Shown piece after piece: positions 26,989 to 35,778 of a stretch of DNA of 64,000 nucleotides. The position numbers and the translations under genes are program-made. The notes beneath the pieces were generated by a model that was not told the origin of the DNA, did not search any database, and saw only the letters and a list, made by a program, of their open reading frames with translations. Positions within the stretch are counted from its first letter, which is position 1; each line of letters opens with the position of its first letter. Source of the DNA: Bacteroidota bacterium (GTDB lineage Bacteria; Bacteroidota; Bacteroidia; Bacteroidales; UBA12077); NCBI GenBank assembly GCA_020444275.1, contig JAHLLG010000004.1, positions 238,373-302,372 of the forward strand, in the 5' to 3' direction.

Positions 26989-29706
26989 TTATAATTTAAA
27001 ATTTATTTCTGCTCCAAAAAATAAAGACGAGTTCAGTTTTTCAATTTTGCCTGTTTTATAATTTTTATATTTTGGATGATTCATAAACATATTATTAGCG
27101 TAGAAAGAAAAACTCATGTCGTTTTTTAATTCTTTAGTAAGTTTTAAACTCATGTGCCAAACCACTGGTTGATCAGTTTCCATAAAATAAGTATCATCAT
27201 AACTTTTTACTAAATATGAGTACTGATCAGAATATGTTTCCTCCGGAGTTAAATAATGTTCGTTACCATTTATATCGATATATCCAATTGGATATTGGTT
27301 ATTTACAATTGTTTTTTGCTTTTGTATCCATTGGGTTTGAATCGCCAGAGAAGCCACAAATTTTAACCGTGGGATATGCTGTATTATTCTTAAAGTGCTT
27401 GTCAGGTTTTCAGATCTAAAACCATTCGATTCGTATATTCCGATGTGCTTATCTTCATTTCCCGTAAAATACTGGCTATTAATAAAAATATCATTCATTT
27501 CGTCAGAAGTTTCAGCCAGTGACCAGGCACCAGTTAAGTTAAACGATGTACCAATACTTTTAATTTTTTGTGTATTAACCGATAATTCTATTCCTTTTCT
27601 ATTGATTTCTTTTGTGTTAACCGGTATTTTATAAGTATCGCGCAATAAAGCAGTATCAACATTCACCAAATCAAGTGTTGGTTGTTCTCCTGAACCAGGT
27701 ATGTAACTGAATATCTCATATTGAGGATATGCTGTTAAAGCCATTACATCTTTGAAGCTATATCCTCCTTCCAGTGTTTCGGTATAAGCTGTAATGTTTA
27801 TTACATTATTCTTTATTTTGTAACAGATTCCACCTTCAATTTTTGTCATTTCCGATGGCTTCATATTAGAATTGTCTGGATGATATACATTAGTGGTTAT
27901 AATAGCTAAACTTTCATCCGGATATTTGCTTGAATACATGTTAAAACTTAAAGCATCAAAATAAGCAGGGTCGGGATATAAATAAACTAAACTTGGAGAT
28001 TTTGAAGTTTTACCGTAACCTCCTCGTAATGTTAAATTATTTGATATGTGGTAAGTTAAATTGATCCTTGGAAGTAGAACCTGTCCGAATTCACCTTTTA
28101 CCGGGTTTTCCGGTTGTATATTATCGAATCGCAGTCCTGCCTGAACTTTTAATGTTTTGTTAAATAATTTGGTTCGCACCATATCTTCAATGTAATAGGA
28201 AAGATGGTGCAATGCCGGATAATCTTTAAATGATACAGGCCGTAGTGATGAGGATGGATAGTAATTTTCATCAAAATACTTACCATCACCCCAGTTTGCA
28301 TCAATAGTATAGTTTAAGCCAATCATTATTTTGTTGTGGAAACCGCCAAGCTTTATATGAAAATTATTATCAATACTTGCAAACAGGTTAAAAGGATTTC
28401 CATCAATATAATATCCAGTATAATATTCAGAAGGTAAATAAATTGCTTGATAAGTTTCATTAACTAATGAAGATGCTAAAGGTGTAATACTTCCCGAATT
28501 TAATGATCTGTTATATGATTCCTGATCTTTATAATCAACGGTTATATTATAGTTTATACAATTTGAAAATTTCTTTTTCAGCCTTAATTTTCCTGAAGTT
28601 GTAAGTCTAAACCCGAGGTCTTTTGAGTATCTCTTCTCAAGAGAGGTGCCATCTTTATCGCGATCTTCATCGTATGTTCTAAACCCCGAAAGTTTAGTGG
28701 TGGAATACAATTTCTGATCAAAAAATGTATTACTATATGTTAATTTTCCTGTTAAACGATTATAACTGGGACTGGATAACCTCACATCTGATTGTGAATA
28801 TGCATAATCGAAATCGACATTAATGCTACCTCTATCGTCTTTTAGTTTCAAACCCTTTCCCAGGTAAGCCTGCTTAGTATTCGGATTAAACTTTACTTTT
28901 CCAACAAAAGGAGTAACACCGGCCTTCGTATTTACAATAATTGCTCCTGAAGTTAAATCTCCATGTTTAACAGAAGGTATTCCTCTTATTATTTCTACCG
29001 ATTCAATATTATCTGTCGGAATTTGTCTTAAATCTACTCCGCCTCCACTTACTGTGGAAAAATATCCTTCAGCGCCTATTTGTGCTGTATTGGTTGCTTG
29101 TAAATTAGCATTATTCGATATTGGGGCACCATCCATGATAACCGCAGTTCCAAAAGCATCAATTTTATTGTTATCCGGATCGGAAGTTGTGCTGCGAAGG
29201 TTTGCTTGATTGCTTGTGTTTAGATCGGGATTTTTGCTCACCTGACCAGGTAGTAGTTGCATTACATCTCCCAGACTACTTGCTTGAATATGTTCAATAG
29301 CCTGAGTTTCGATAAGCGAAGAAGTTGATAATTGATTCGGATTCTCTTTTGCAGTAACCACAATTTCATCAATTGCCAAAGAGAGATAATTCATTGGCAC
29401 ATTAAGTTCAATTATTTGGCCGGGTTCTAATTTAACCTTTATTTTTTTTTCTTGAATACCAATTCTTGCATAACAAATAGTATATTCTCCGGCAGGAATT
29501 TTTTCCAATTTATAGGTTCCCCCATCACCAGAAACAAACCAAACATTAATATCTGGTATTGTAGCTACAACACCAAACAGGTTTTCCTTAGTTTTTGCAT
29601 CGTATATTTTACCTTTAATAGTACACAAATCTTCTTGTGCCTGCGTTGTAACTGCACTATAAAGGCCAAATATTATTAAAATCAACCGAACTAAATGCTT
29701 TCTCAT
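26989..29706 (-). CDS. TonB-dependent outer-membrane receptor with carboxypeptidase-regulatory-like domain
   Basis: The 905-residue protein has a signal peptide (ending about TTQAQ). A CarboxypepD_reg-like beta domain spans about 28-108 (IKGKIYDAKTKENLFG). A TonB-box-like DEIVVTAKE follows at about 113, then a plug domain at about 130-265 (SVEIIRGIPSVKHGDLTSGAIIVNT). A 22-strand-type barrel runs to the C-terminus, with the terminal FFGAEINFKL strand ending in a non-aromatic residue. There is no SusD partner, so this is not a classic glycan system. It is the first gene of a probable four- or five-gene unit (TonB receptor, DUF4876, DUF6850-like, T9SS propeller, [4Fe-4S]-HMA protein), which suggests metal, cofactor or peptide uptake. 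A terminator hairpin lies 24 bp upstream. Confidence 0.9.
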   Translation of the reverse strand: MRKHLVRLILIIFGLYSAVTTQAQEDLCTIKGKIYDAKTKENLFGVVATIPDINVWFVSGDGGTYKLEKIPAGEYTICYARIGIQEKKIKVKLEPGQIIELNVPMNYLSLAIDEIVVTAKENPNQLSTSSLIETQAIEHIQASSLGDVMQLLPGQVSKNPDLNTSNQANLRSTTSDPDNNKIDAFGTAVIMDGAPISNNANLQATNTAQIGAEGYFSTVSGGGVDLRQIPTDNIESVEIIRGIPSVKHGDLTSGAIIVNTKAGVTPFVGKVKFNPNTKQAYLGKGLKLKDDRGSINVDFDYAYSQSDVRLSSPSYNRLTGKLTYSNTFFDQKLYSTTKLSGFRTYDEDRDKDGTSLEKRYSKDLGFRLTTSGKLRLKKKFSNCINYNITVDYKDQESYNRSLNSGSITPLASSLVNETYQAIYLPSEYYTGYYIDGNPFNLFASIDNNFHIKLGGFHNKIMIGLNYTIDANWGDGKYFDENYYPSSSLRPVSFKDYPALHHLSYYIEDMVRTKLFNKTLKVQAGLRFDNIQPENPVKGEFGQVLLPRINLTYHISNNLTLRGGYGKTSKSPSLVYLYPDPAYFDALSFNMYSSKYPDESLAIITTNVYHPDNSNMKPSEMTKIEGGICYKIKNNVINITAYTETLEGGYSFKDVMALTAYPQYEIFSYIPGSGEQPTLDLVNVDTALLRDTYKIPVNTKEINRKGIELSVNTQKIKSIGTSFNLTGAWSLAETSDEMNDIFINSQYFTGNEDKHIGIYESNGFRSENLTSTLRIIQHIPRLKFVASLAIQTQWIQKQKTIVNNQYPIGYIDINGNEHYLTPEETYSDQYSYLVKSYDDTYFMETDQPVVWHMSLKLTKELKNDMSFSFYANNMFMNHPKYKNYKTGKIEKLNSSLFFGAEINFKL

Positions 29707-29724
29707 ACCCTTATTTTTTACTAA

Positions 29725-29760
29725 AAAAACTACCGATATAACCTGAAATTATATCGGTAG
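29725..29760 (-). terminator. Terminator between the PKD/BNR protein gene and the TonB receptor gene
   Basis: A perfect 12-bp inverted repeat, CTACCGATATAA (29730-29741) / TTATATCGGTAG (29749-29760), is followed on the minus strand by seven T (plus-strand A at 29723-29729). It lies only 9 bp past one stop codon and 24 bp before the next start codon, so it may also act as an attenuator for the TonB operon. Confidence 0.85.
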
Positions 29761-29769
29761 CTAAACTAT

Positions 29770-32700
29770 TTACTTAACAATAAACTTTGTTGTATTGTCT
29801 AATTGCTCATTATATAAGCGAACAAAGTATAACCCCTTATTTAAATTAATATCTAATTCAATTAACTCCGTTATATTGTGTTTTTCCGACATTATTCTGG
29901 AACCTGAGGTATTATACACCTCAACATAAACTTCTCCAGTTGTGTAATCATCTACATTAATGAATAGTTTATTATTTGTAACAGGATTAGGATAAATATG
30001 AACTGATCCTTCTGTTAAAAAGTCAATACCTGTTGTGGTTTCTGTTAATTCAATTTCTTGATTAACTGTCGCTTTCTTACATAAGTTATTGACATGTAAT
30101 ACTACTGTGTATTTACCGTAATCAGCATATGTATGCAATGGATTTTCATCTGTGCTGGTTTCTGTATCACCAAATTCCCAACTAAACTCTTTTGAGTTTT
30201 CAGATTTATTAGTAAAAGTTACTTGAAGATCATCAATAGTATATTCGAAATCTGCAACGGGAACCTCATAATTATCTAAATAACTTATTGAAGTTAACCC
30301 TTTAGATGAGAAGGCCCAGATTTTATTATTGAATACAGTTATTTCAAAGAAAGTTGCCGATAACCCATTACCCATATTGGTCCAGTTAGCTCCTAAATCT
30401 TCTGTTACACCTAAAGTAACATCATCTTTACCTGCCATGAATTTATCTTCTCCCAACTGAATAATATCAAATGAGTAATCAGAAGTTACAAATTCATAGT
30501 TAGCGAATTGATCTGTAGTTTTTAATACCCCATTACCAGATGATGCTAATATAGTATCGCTATTAAGCACTAACATATCAGTAATATAGCCAAATGAAGC
30601 ATCAGAAATGTTTGTCCATGTACTTCCACCGTCTTCGGTTTTTAGTAAAAAATTCAATCCGGCAACAAATCCTATTTGACCTGAAGGATCAAAACAGATA
30701 TCATTGATAACAGATGAGTATGAATTATCTGCATAAATGTCATTACTCGATTTAGTCCACGTTTCACCTTTATCAACTGTTTTATATATAAAACCATGCT
30801 TTATATTTGCTGCATCTTGCCAACGAACAGTTACAAATCCTGTGTTTTCGTCGATTTGTTCCATGAAGTAGAAATATACCTTAGCACCTGCTACAGGATC
30901 TATTGTTTCATCTCCAGAACCATCTGAAAATGCAGATAATGGTACTTCAGTCCAGTTATCACCGGCATCTGTAGATTTTAACATAAAACCATTGGTAGCA
31001 CCAAACGCAGATGCTGTAATTAAACCTGTATTATTGTCAAAGAAAATAATGTCATTCGTAATATGTCCGTCTTTTTCCAATGGGAATATTGGTTCTGTCC
31101 ATGTTTCCCCGCCATCAACAGTTTTAATAATAGTAGTTCCATTGCCAATTGCAATAGCAGTATTGTCGTCAAACACATGCATTTTTTGTAAATTCTGATC
31201 AATATCTAATTGATTAGCTGACCAATATGCACCTATAGAATCAATCGTAATTTCTTGTTCGGAGCTAACTTCTTCAATATAATTGCTAGCTGTTAATTTT
31301 ACAGTATATGTTCCAAATTTAGAGTAAACATGTGATGTAGTTACTTCGTCATTCGATGTTGAAAGTTCTCCGAAGTTCCACTCAAATGTTGCACAATTTT
31401 GGCTTGTATTTGTAAAGAACACATAATTTCCATCTTCGGTATAATAAGTAAAATCCGCTGATGGTTGTTGTACTGTTATTTCATAATTAATTGTGTCATT
31501 GGCAACTGCGTTACTTCCAACTAATTCAATTGTATGTGCGTTATAATCGGTAAAACGATAAACTGGATCTGTAACTGATGAACTACTATCTGCCGTAAAA
31601 TTCCATGTGTAGCTTCCACAGTTCAAACTTTCATTCGTAAATTCAGCTTCTGCACCTTTTAGTATATATGAATAGTCAGCTACTGGATCTAATAATTCTT
31701 TTGGGTTTAAAACATTGACAACGCCTGTATTACCAAGGGCCCAAATGGAACCATTAAATAATGTTAAATCCCAGAAAAAGGTAGTTTGTCCATTAGCAGC
31801 AGGTTCCCAGTTAGTTCCTCCATCAATACTTCTTACAGTTTTTGTTGAGGTAAATCCTGAAAAAATAATATTATCCTCTTCAAAAAATAGTACATCAAAA
31901 GCTGTTATGTCATTTAATGCAGTAATATTAACACCAGCATCTTCTGTGTAGAAAGTACCTTTGGTAGTGGCTAAATAAACCTTATTAGCATCAACTAACC
32001 TTAAATCATTTACAGATAAAAAGGCTGCATTGGTGTAATCTGTCCAATTAGCTCCTCCATCGGCTGATTTCATAAATGTACTTGCAGATCCGCCTATATA
32101 AACAACCTCATTGATAAATTCAATAGAATTAATGATTACTGAACCTAAATCGGCACTTGAAATGGTCCAGTTTGCGCCTTTATCAGTTGTTTTAAAAATA
32201 TATCCATGCTTTGTTGTTGTTGCAGCTTCCTCCCATTGTAAAGCAGCATAACCAATATCACCCGAAACTTGTAGTGCACGGAAATTTATTTTTTTACCAG
32301 CAGTTGGATCTGTAACATCATTTCCTGAACCATCAGAAAAATTTGTAAGAGCTACTTCGGTCCAGTTTTCACCAGCATCTAATGATTTTAACATTATTCC
32401 ATTATAAGGATCCACTTTGGTTGAAATAATAAATCCATTTTGAGCATCTGCAAAATCAACATCAGTAAAGTGATATTCAACATTGTTTGGTAAAACAAAA
32501 TTCATCGAATTCCAGGTTTCTCCACCATCTGTTGTTTTAATAATAATGGTGTCATTACCAACAAGGATAGCATTCTCATTATCGAGAGCAAATAGCTTGT
32601 TTGATGTTTCGCCAGTTCCTAAATCAAGAGTTTTCCATTGTGCCATTAATAGTCCGGGAACTATTAAAAGCAAAAAAAGGAATAGAGTAAATTTTTTCAT
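29770..32700 (-). CDS. Secreted BNR/YCF48-like propeller and PKD protein with T9SS sorting domain
   Basis: The 976-residue protein has a signal peptide (about 1-20, GLLMAQ). Six BNR/YCF48-like repeats (TTDGGETW, SLDAGENW, TTDKGANW, SADGGANW) fill about 20-330. Two PKD-like domains follow (about 340-490; TWNF, FEWNFG, HVYSKFGTYTVKL). A second set of six closely similar repeats covers about 495-800, then a third PKD domain (FSWEFGD) and a T9SS type A domain (HIYPNPV, LNKGLYFVRLY). The propeller half is internally duplicated. It is predicted to be displayed or released at the cell surface through SprA. No enzyme motif is seen; binding or adhesion is possible. Confidence 0.87.
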   Translation of the reverse strand: MKKFTLFLFLLLIVPGLLMAQWKTLDLGTGETSNKLFALDNENAILVGNDTIIIKTTDGGETWNSMNFVLPNNVEYHFTDVDFADAQNGFIISTKVDPYNGIMLKSLDAGENWTEVALTNFSDGSGNDVTDPTAGKKINFRALQVSGDIGYAALQWEEAATTTKHGYIFKTTDKGANWTISSADLGSVIINSIEFINEVVYIGGSASTFMKSADGGANWTDYTNAAFLSVNDLRLVDANKVYLATTKGTFYTEDAGVNITALNDITAFDVLFFEEDNIIFSGFTSTKTVRSIDGGTNWEPAANGQTTFFWDLTLFNGSIWALGNTGVVNVLNPKELLDPVADYSYILKGAEAEFTNESLNCGSYTWNFTADSSSSVTDPVYRFTDYNAHTIELVGSNAVANDTINYEITVQQPSADFTYYTEDGNYVFFTNTSQNCATFEWNFGELSTSNDEVTTSHVYSKFGTYTVKLTASNYIEEVSSEQEITIDSIGAYWSANQLDIDQNLQKMHVFDDNTAIAIGNGTTIIKTVDGGETWTEPIFPLEKDGHITNDIIFFDNNTGLITASAFGATNGFMLKSTDAGDNWTEVPLSAFSDGSGDETIDPVAGAKVYFYFMEQIDENTGFVTVRWQDAANIKHGFIYKTVDKGETWTKSSNDIYADNSYSSVINDICFDPSGQIGFVAGLNFLLKTEDGGSTWTNISDASFGYITDMLVLNSDTILASSGNGVLKTTDQFANYEFVTSDYSFDIIQLGEDKFMAGKDDVTLGVTEDLGANWTNMGNGLSATFFEITVFNNKIWAFSSKGLTSISYLDNYEVPVADFEYTIDDLQVTFTNKSENSKEFSWEFGDTETSTDENPLHTYADYGKYTVVLHVNNLCKKATVNQEIELTETTTGIDFLTEGSVHIYPNPVTNNKLFINVDDYTTGEVYVEVYNTSGSRIMSEKHNITELIELDINLNKGLYFVRLYNEQLDNTTKFIVK

Positions 32701-32763
32701 AAGCTGTTTTTTTAATTTAAAAGTAAATTCGGAACTAATTAAGAAACTCTTAAAAATAAAATC

Positions 32764-32785
32764 GCCCCATAAAAAAAAATGGGGC
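32764..32785 (-). terminator. Hairpin after the AraC-type regulator gene
   Basis: GCCCCAT (32764-32770) and ATGGGGC (32779-32785) flank an A-only loop on the plus strand. On the minus strand the stem is followed by GATTTTATTTTT. It lies 56 bp past the regulator's stop codon. Confidence 0.6.
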
Positions 32786-32840
32786 AGTTGTAGGTTTCAA
32801 TTTTAAAATTGATACTTTTTAAGTGTTAACAATAAACAAT

Positions 32841-34049
32841 TTAGCTCGCTATATCCACTTCAACACTTTTAGGTTTCAATTTTAAAAATTCGGTAGGTGT
32901 AGTGCCTAAATGCGACTTAAAATATCGATTAAAAGTTGACTTCGAATTAAAACCACACTCAAATGCTAAAGCTAACAAGGTGAAATTTTGATATTTTGGT
33001 TCATCTAACTTTTTAAGTAACAATTCTAATCTCCATGAATTAATGAAATCAGTAAATGTTTGAAAGTATTCTTCTTTTATTACATAGGCTAAATGATGTG
33101 AAGGTATGTTAGTTATCTCCGATAGTTTTGCTCGTGTTAAGCGATGATCAAGAAACGGTTGTTCATTTTCCATGACCTGGTTCAACTTGGCAACATACAT
33201 CATAATTGTTTGCTGTGATAAACCAAATGCGTTCTGTTCATCCATCAAATCAGTTGTTAAATCTTCATCTGTTGTTTCTTTCCCAAAATTATATGACAAC
33301 TTTAAATTAACAAACAGAACAATTCTCCGCATTAACTTTAAGAAATCCAGTATACCAGTAAAGTTGCTGCCAATAAAACTAAAAATCAGAATATATAAAG
33401 ACGATACAATATTAATTAAAAATAGATGTTGTGGAACGATATGTATTTGCCCCACTTCTAACAAACGATAAATAATAATAAATATATTTAAAGAAAGAGC
33501 TATATATAATAATATCTTAACCCATAAATAACTCACTTTTTCATTTATACTTCTTTTATGAAGTGGTTTATACAAATCCTTATAAGTGAAAAAGGCTAAC
33601 ATTATATAGAATGAATTAATAAATAATTTCGAAAAGTTATAAACAATACTACAAGGCTTATTGCTAAGATAACATCCAAAATGTTTTGAACAAATACTTA
33701 ATCCAACATTTTGAGAAAACTCAGGAATATGCAATAAATAAAAAATTGCAATCGGCGTTAAATGAAATAAATCTTTATATGTAAAAATAAAGTTGGGTTC
33801 AAGCTGCACTCTTACATAAAAGTATAGCAGAGGAGCATGCAGCATTAAAGTTCCAAATGTAAACTGGGCAAAACGAATATGTTTCTGATATTCGCCTGTA
33901 GCTACATAATAAAATCCTATTTGAGATAATATGGCCAATATTACCCAAACTAAAATAAGATGATCCGATTTGGTTTTATTAGTCTTTAGTAGTAACGAGC
34001 CCAGTATAAATACCAGCATACCTATGCATACAAGAAAAATACTTTCCAT
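32841..34049 (-). CDS. Membrane-anchored AraC-family transcriptional regulator
   Basis: The 402-residue protein has an N-terminal half with about seven membrane helices and a C-terminal AraC/XylS DNA-binding domain (about 295-390). The second helix-turn-helix reads LAFECGFNSKSTFNRYFKSHLGT, the usual GF-x-S-x-F-R-F-K/R arrangement, followed by PTEFLK. The membrane half probably senses an envelope or small-molecule signal, as in other 7TM-AraC proteins of Bacteroidota. It lies directly upstream of, and on the same strand as, the T9SS/TonB locus, so it is a candidate regulator of that locus; this is inference from position. Confidence 0.87.
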   Translation of the reverse strand: MESIFLVCIGMLVFILGSLLLKTNKTKSDHLILVWVILAILSQIGFYYVATGEYQKHIRFAQFTFGTLMLHAPLLYFYVRVQLEPNFIFTYKDLFHLTPIAIFYLLHIPEFSQNVGLSICSKHFGCYLSNKPCSIVYNFSKLFINSFYIMLAFFTYKDLYKPLHKRSINEKVSYLWVKILLYIALSLNIFIIIYRLLEVGQIHIVPQHLFLINIVSSLYILIFSFIGSNFTGILDFLKLMRRIVLFVNLKLSYNFGKETTDEDLTTDLMDEQNAFGLSQQTIMMYVAKLNQVMENEQPFLDHRLTRAKLSEITNIPSHHLAYVIKEEYFQTFTDFINSWRLELLLKKLDEPKYQNFTLLALAFECGFNSKSTFNRYFKSHLGTTPTEFLKLKPKSVEVDIAS

Positions 34050-34179
34050 AGTCCTTAATTTTTGATAAAACGAATAATACGTCCTTGTGAATATGAAGAA
34101 ATTAATTCACTGTGCCTAAAATACAAGTTTTAGAATATATTCATAGTCGTGTAAAGAATTTTTTGATCAATGCTTTTTG

Positions 34180-34217
34180 CTCTAATAACTAATAATCTTT
34201 GTATTAGTTAGTAAGAG
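34180..34217. repeat. Imperfect inverted repeat in the 34.05-34.34 kb gap
   Basis: CTCTAATAACTAATA (34180-34194) pairs with TATTAGTTAGTAAGAG (34202-34217), leaving a 7-base loop and one interruption. There is no T run on either side, so it is more likely an operator or RNA structure than a terminator. The rest of the 294-bp gap shows nothing recognisable. Confidence 0.35.
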
Positions 34218-34343
34218 TGGGGTGTTTTAAAACAGAGAAAATTATGTAACCTTAATAGGAGATTGTAGTTTTAGTTATTTTAAAAAATATGTGGAATTAA
34301 ATTCTGATAAAGTAAAAATTGGTTTAGGATAAAGTTAAGCCGT

Positions 34344-34595
34344 TTAAATTCTTATTCCTTCCAGATCAGCAATAATCTTATAAGCTTCTTCTGCTGAATT
34401 GCCACAAATAATTTTTTCCGCCTTAAACCCGCCACAAACTTTTGGTCTTCCGGGCGAATTAAAAATCTTGCAACTAAAATCATCGGCTAACTGAACACAG
34501 CGAACACCTGCCGGTTTGCCTTCAGGCATTCCGGGAATCGGAGAAGAAATTGAAGGGTAAATACAACATGCACCACATCCTGGACGACATTCCAT
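34344..34595 (-). CDS. YkgJ-type cysteine-cluster protein
   Basis: The 83-residue protein has eight cysteines in the pattern C3, C7, C10-C11, C33, C42, C54, C64. It opens CRPGCGACC, with CKIF and VCGGF further on, matching the short form of the YkgJ/UPF0153 zinc- or iron-chelating cluster family. The biochemical role of this family is not established; it is often described as a metal-binding protein. It has no signal peptide and stands alone, divergent from the B12-binding protein gene. A decayed relative of its C-terminus is found at 12532-12621. Confidence 0.87.
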   Translation of the reverse strand: MECRPGCGACCIYPSISSPIPGMPEGKPAGVRCVQLADDFSCKIFNSPGRPKVCGGFKAEKIICGNSAEEAYKIIADLEGIRI

Positions 34596-34713
34596 AATTC
34601 AATTTTTTTGCAATGATAAAAAAAGAATTGTGAATCTTAAAAACCTTTTCGTTTGAATTATTATGATGATTTTGTATCTTGTCTAATCTCAAAAAACAAG
34701 AATACTGCAGCAA

Positions 34714-35772
34714 ATGAAAAAATCAGGTATGTCGATTAAAAAAAAGCTCATTTCCAATGCCTCGGAACTGGCAGAACAAATCGTTCAACTTCAATATGAA
34801 AAACAACCAGAGATTTGGAATAAATATGGAGAAAGAGGCAAAAAGCTTAGTGTACGCGATGCTGCATATCATTTGCCTTTTTTGGCCGAAGCTATAGAAA
34901 CTGGTGATAAAGCCATTTTTACCAATTATGTGAAGTGGGTTAAAAAACTTTTTCAAAGCTTGAAATTTCCAGATGAGGCTATGATTGAAACACTCAAGTG
35001 TACTCAGATAATTATTGAAAAAGAGTTTTCAAAAGAACAATCCGGTATAATTGCCAACTATATTGCAGCTGGATTAGAACAGATGAAAAAACCGGTTGAG
35101 GATGTAAAACCATACATTAAAGCTTCAGATCCACTAGGAGAACTTGCTTTAAGATTTAATAAACTATTACTGCAAGGTGATCGGCTAACGGCAGGCCAAT
35201 TAATTATAAATGCTGTTGAAAAAGGAACACCCGTGCAAGATATCTACATGCATGTTTTCCAAAAATCACAATACGAAGTGGGTCGCTTATGGCTCGACAA
35301 TAAAATAACAGTGGCCAAAGAACACTTCTGTTCCGCAGCTACACAACAAATTATGAGTCAGCTGTATCCTTATATTTTTTCAACAGAACGTGTTGGCCGC
35401 AAATTAGTGGCCGCAAGTGTGGGGGGTGAGTTACACGAAATTGGCATAAGAATGGTTGCGGACTTTTTCGAAATGAATGGCTGGGACACTTACTATTTAG
35501 GTGCAAATACACCAACGGATTCTATCCTTTATGCTATCGAAGAAAATAAGGCCGATGTTGTTGGGTTATCTGTTGCAATTCCTTACCAGATAGGGTTGTT
35601 AAAGAAAACAATTGAGCAGATACGTGAAAAATACAACGAAAAAATAAAAATTTTAATTGGAGGTTACGCTTTACAAGGAATTGGTCATACCTGGAAGGAT
35701 TTTAAAGCCGACGGATATGCCGAAGATGCTCAAAAGGCTGTTGTTAAGGCTAATAATTTAATGGTAAGTTAG
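34714..35772 (+). CDS. B12-binding protein with CarH-type photoreceptor signature
   Basis: The 352-residue soluble protein has an N-terminal helical domain (about 15-130; DAAYHLPFLAEAI, YVKWVKKLF) without the MerR DNA-binding motif of CarH. A B12-binding four-helix cap follows (about 142-225) with W193, then nine residues, then E203-H204: the W-x9-EH motif that holds the adenosyl group in CarH photoreceptors. A Rossmann-type B12 domain (about 229-350) carries GELHEIG, with H241 as lower axial ligand 37 residues after H204 (35 in Thermus CarH). It also has LGANTP and LIGGYAL for the nucleotide tail. The family's usual Asp before His is Glu here. A histidine kinase starts 6 bp later, so this is likely a light- or B12-responsive input protein. 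Confidence 0.88.
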   Translation: MKKSGMSIKKKLISNASELAEQIVQLQYEKQPEIWNKYGERGKKLSVRDAAYHLPFLAEAIETGDKAIFTNYVKWVKKLFQSLKFPDEAMIETLKCTQIIIEKEFSKEQSGIIANYIAAGLEQMKKPVEDVKPYIKASDPLGELALRFNKLLLQGDRLTAGQLIINAVEKGTPVQDIYMHVFQKSQYEVGRLWLDNKITVAKEHFCSAATQQIMSQLYPYIFSTERVGRKLVAASVGGELHEIGIRMVADFFEMNGWDTYYLGANTPTDSILYAIEENKADVVGLSVAIPYQIGLLKKTIEQIREKYNEKIKILIGGYALQGIGHTWKDFKADGYAEDAQKAVVKANNLMVS

Positions 35773-35778
35773 TTCATT

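Noticed and set aside
34616..34713. Promoter for the B12 protein gene
   Set aside because: The nearest -7-like element (TGATTTTG) has a mismatch and the only upstream TTTG is too close, so no site is called.
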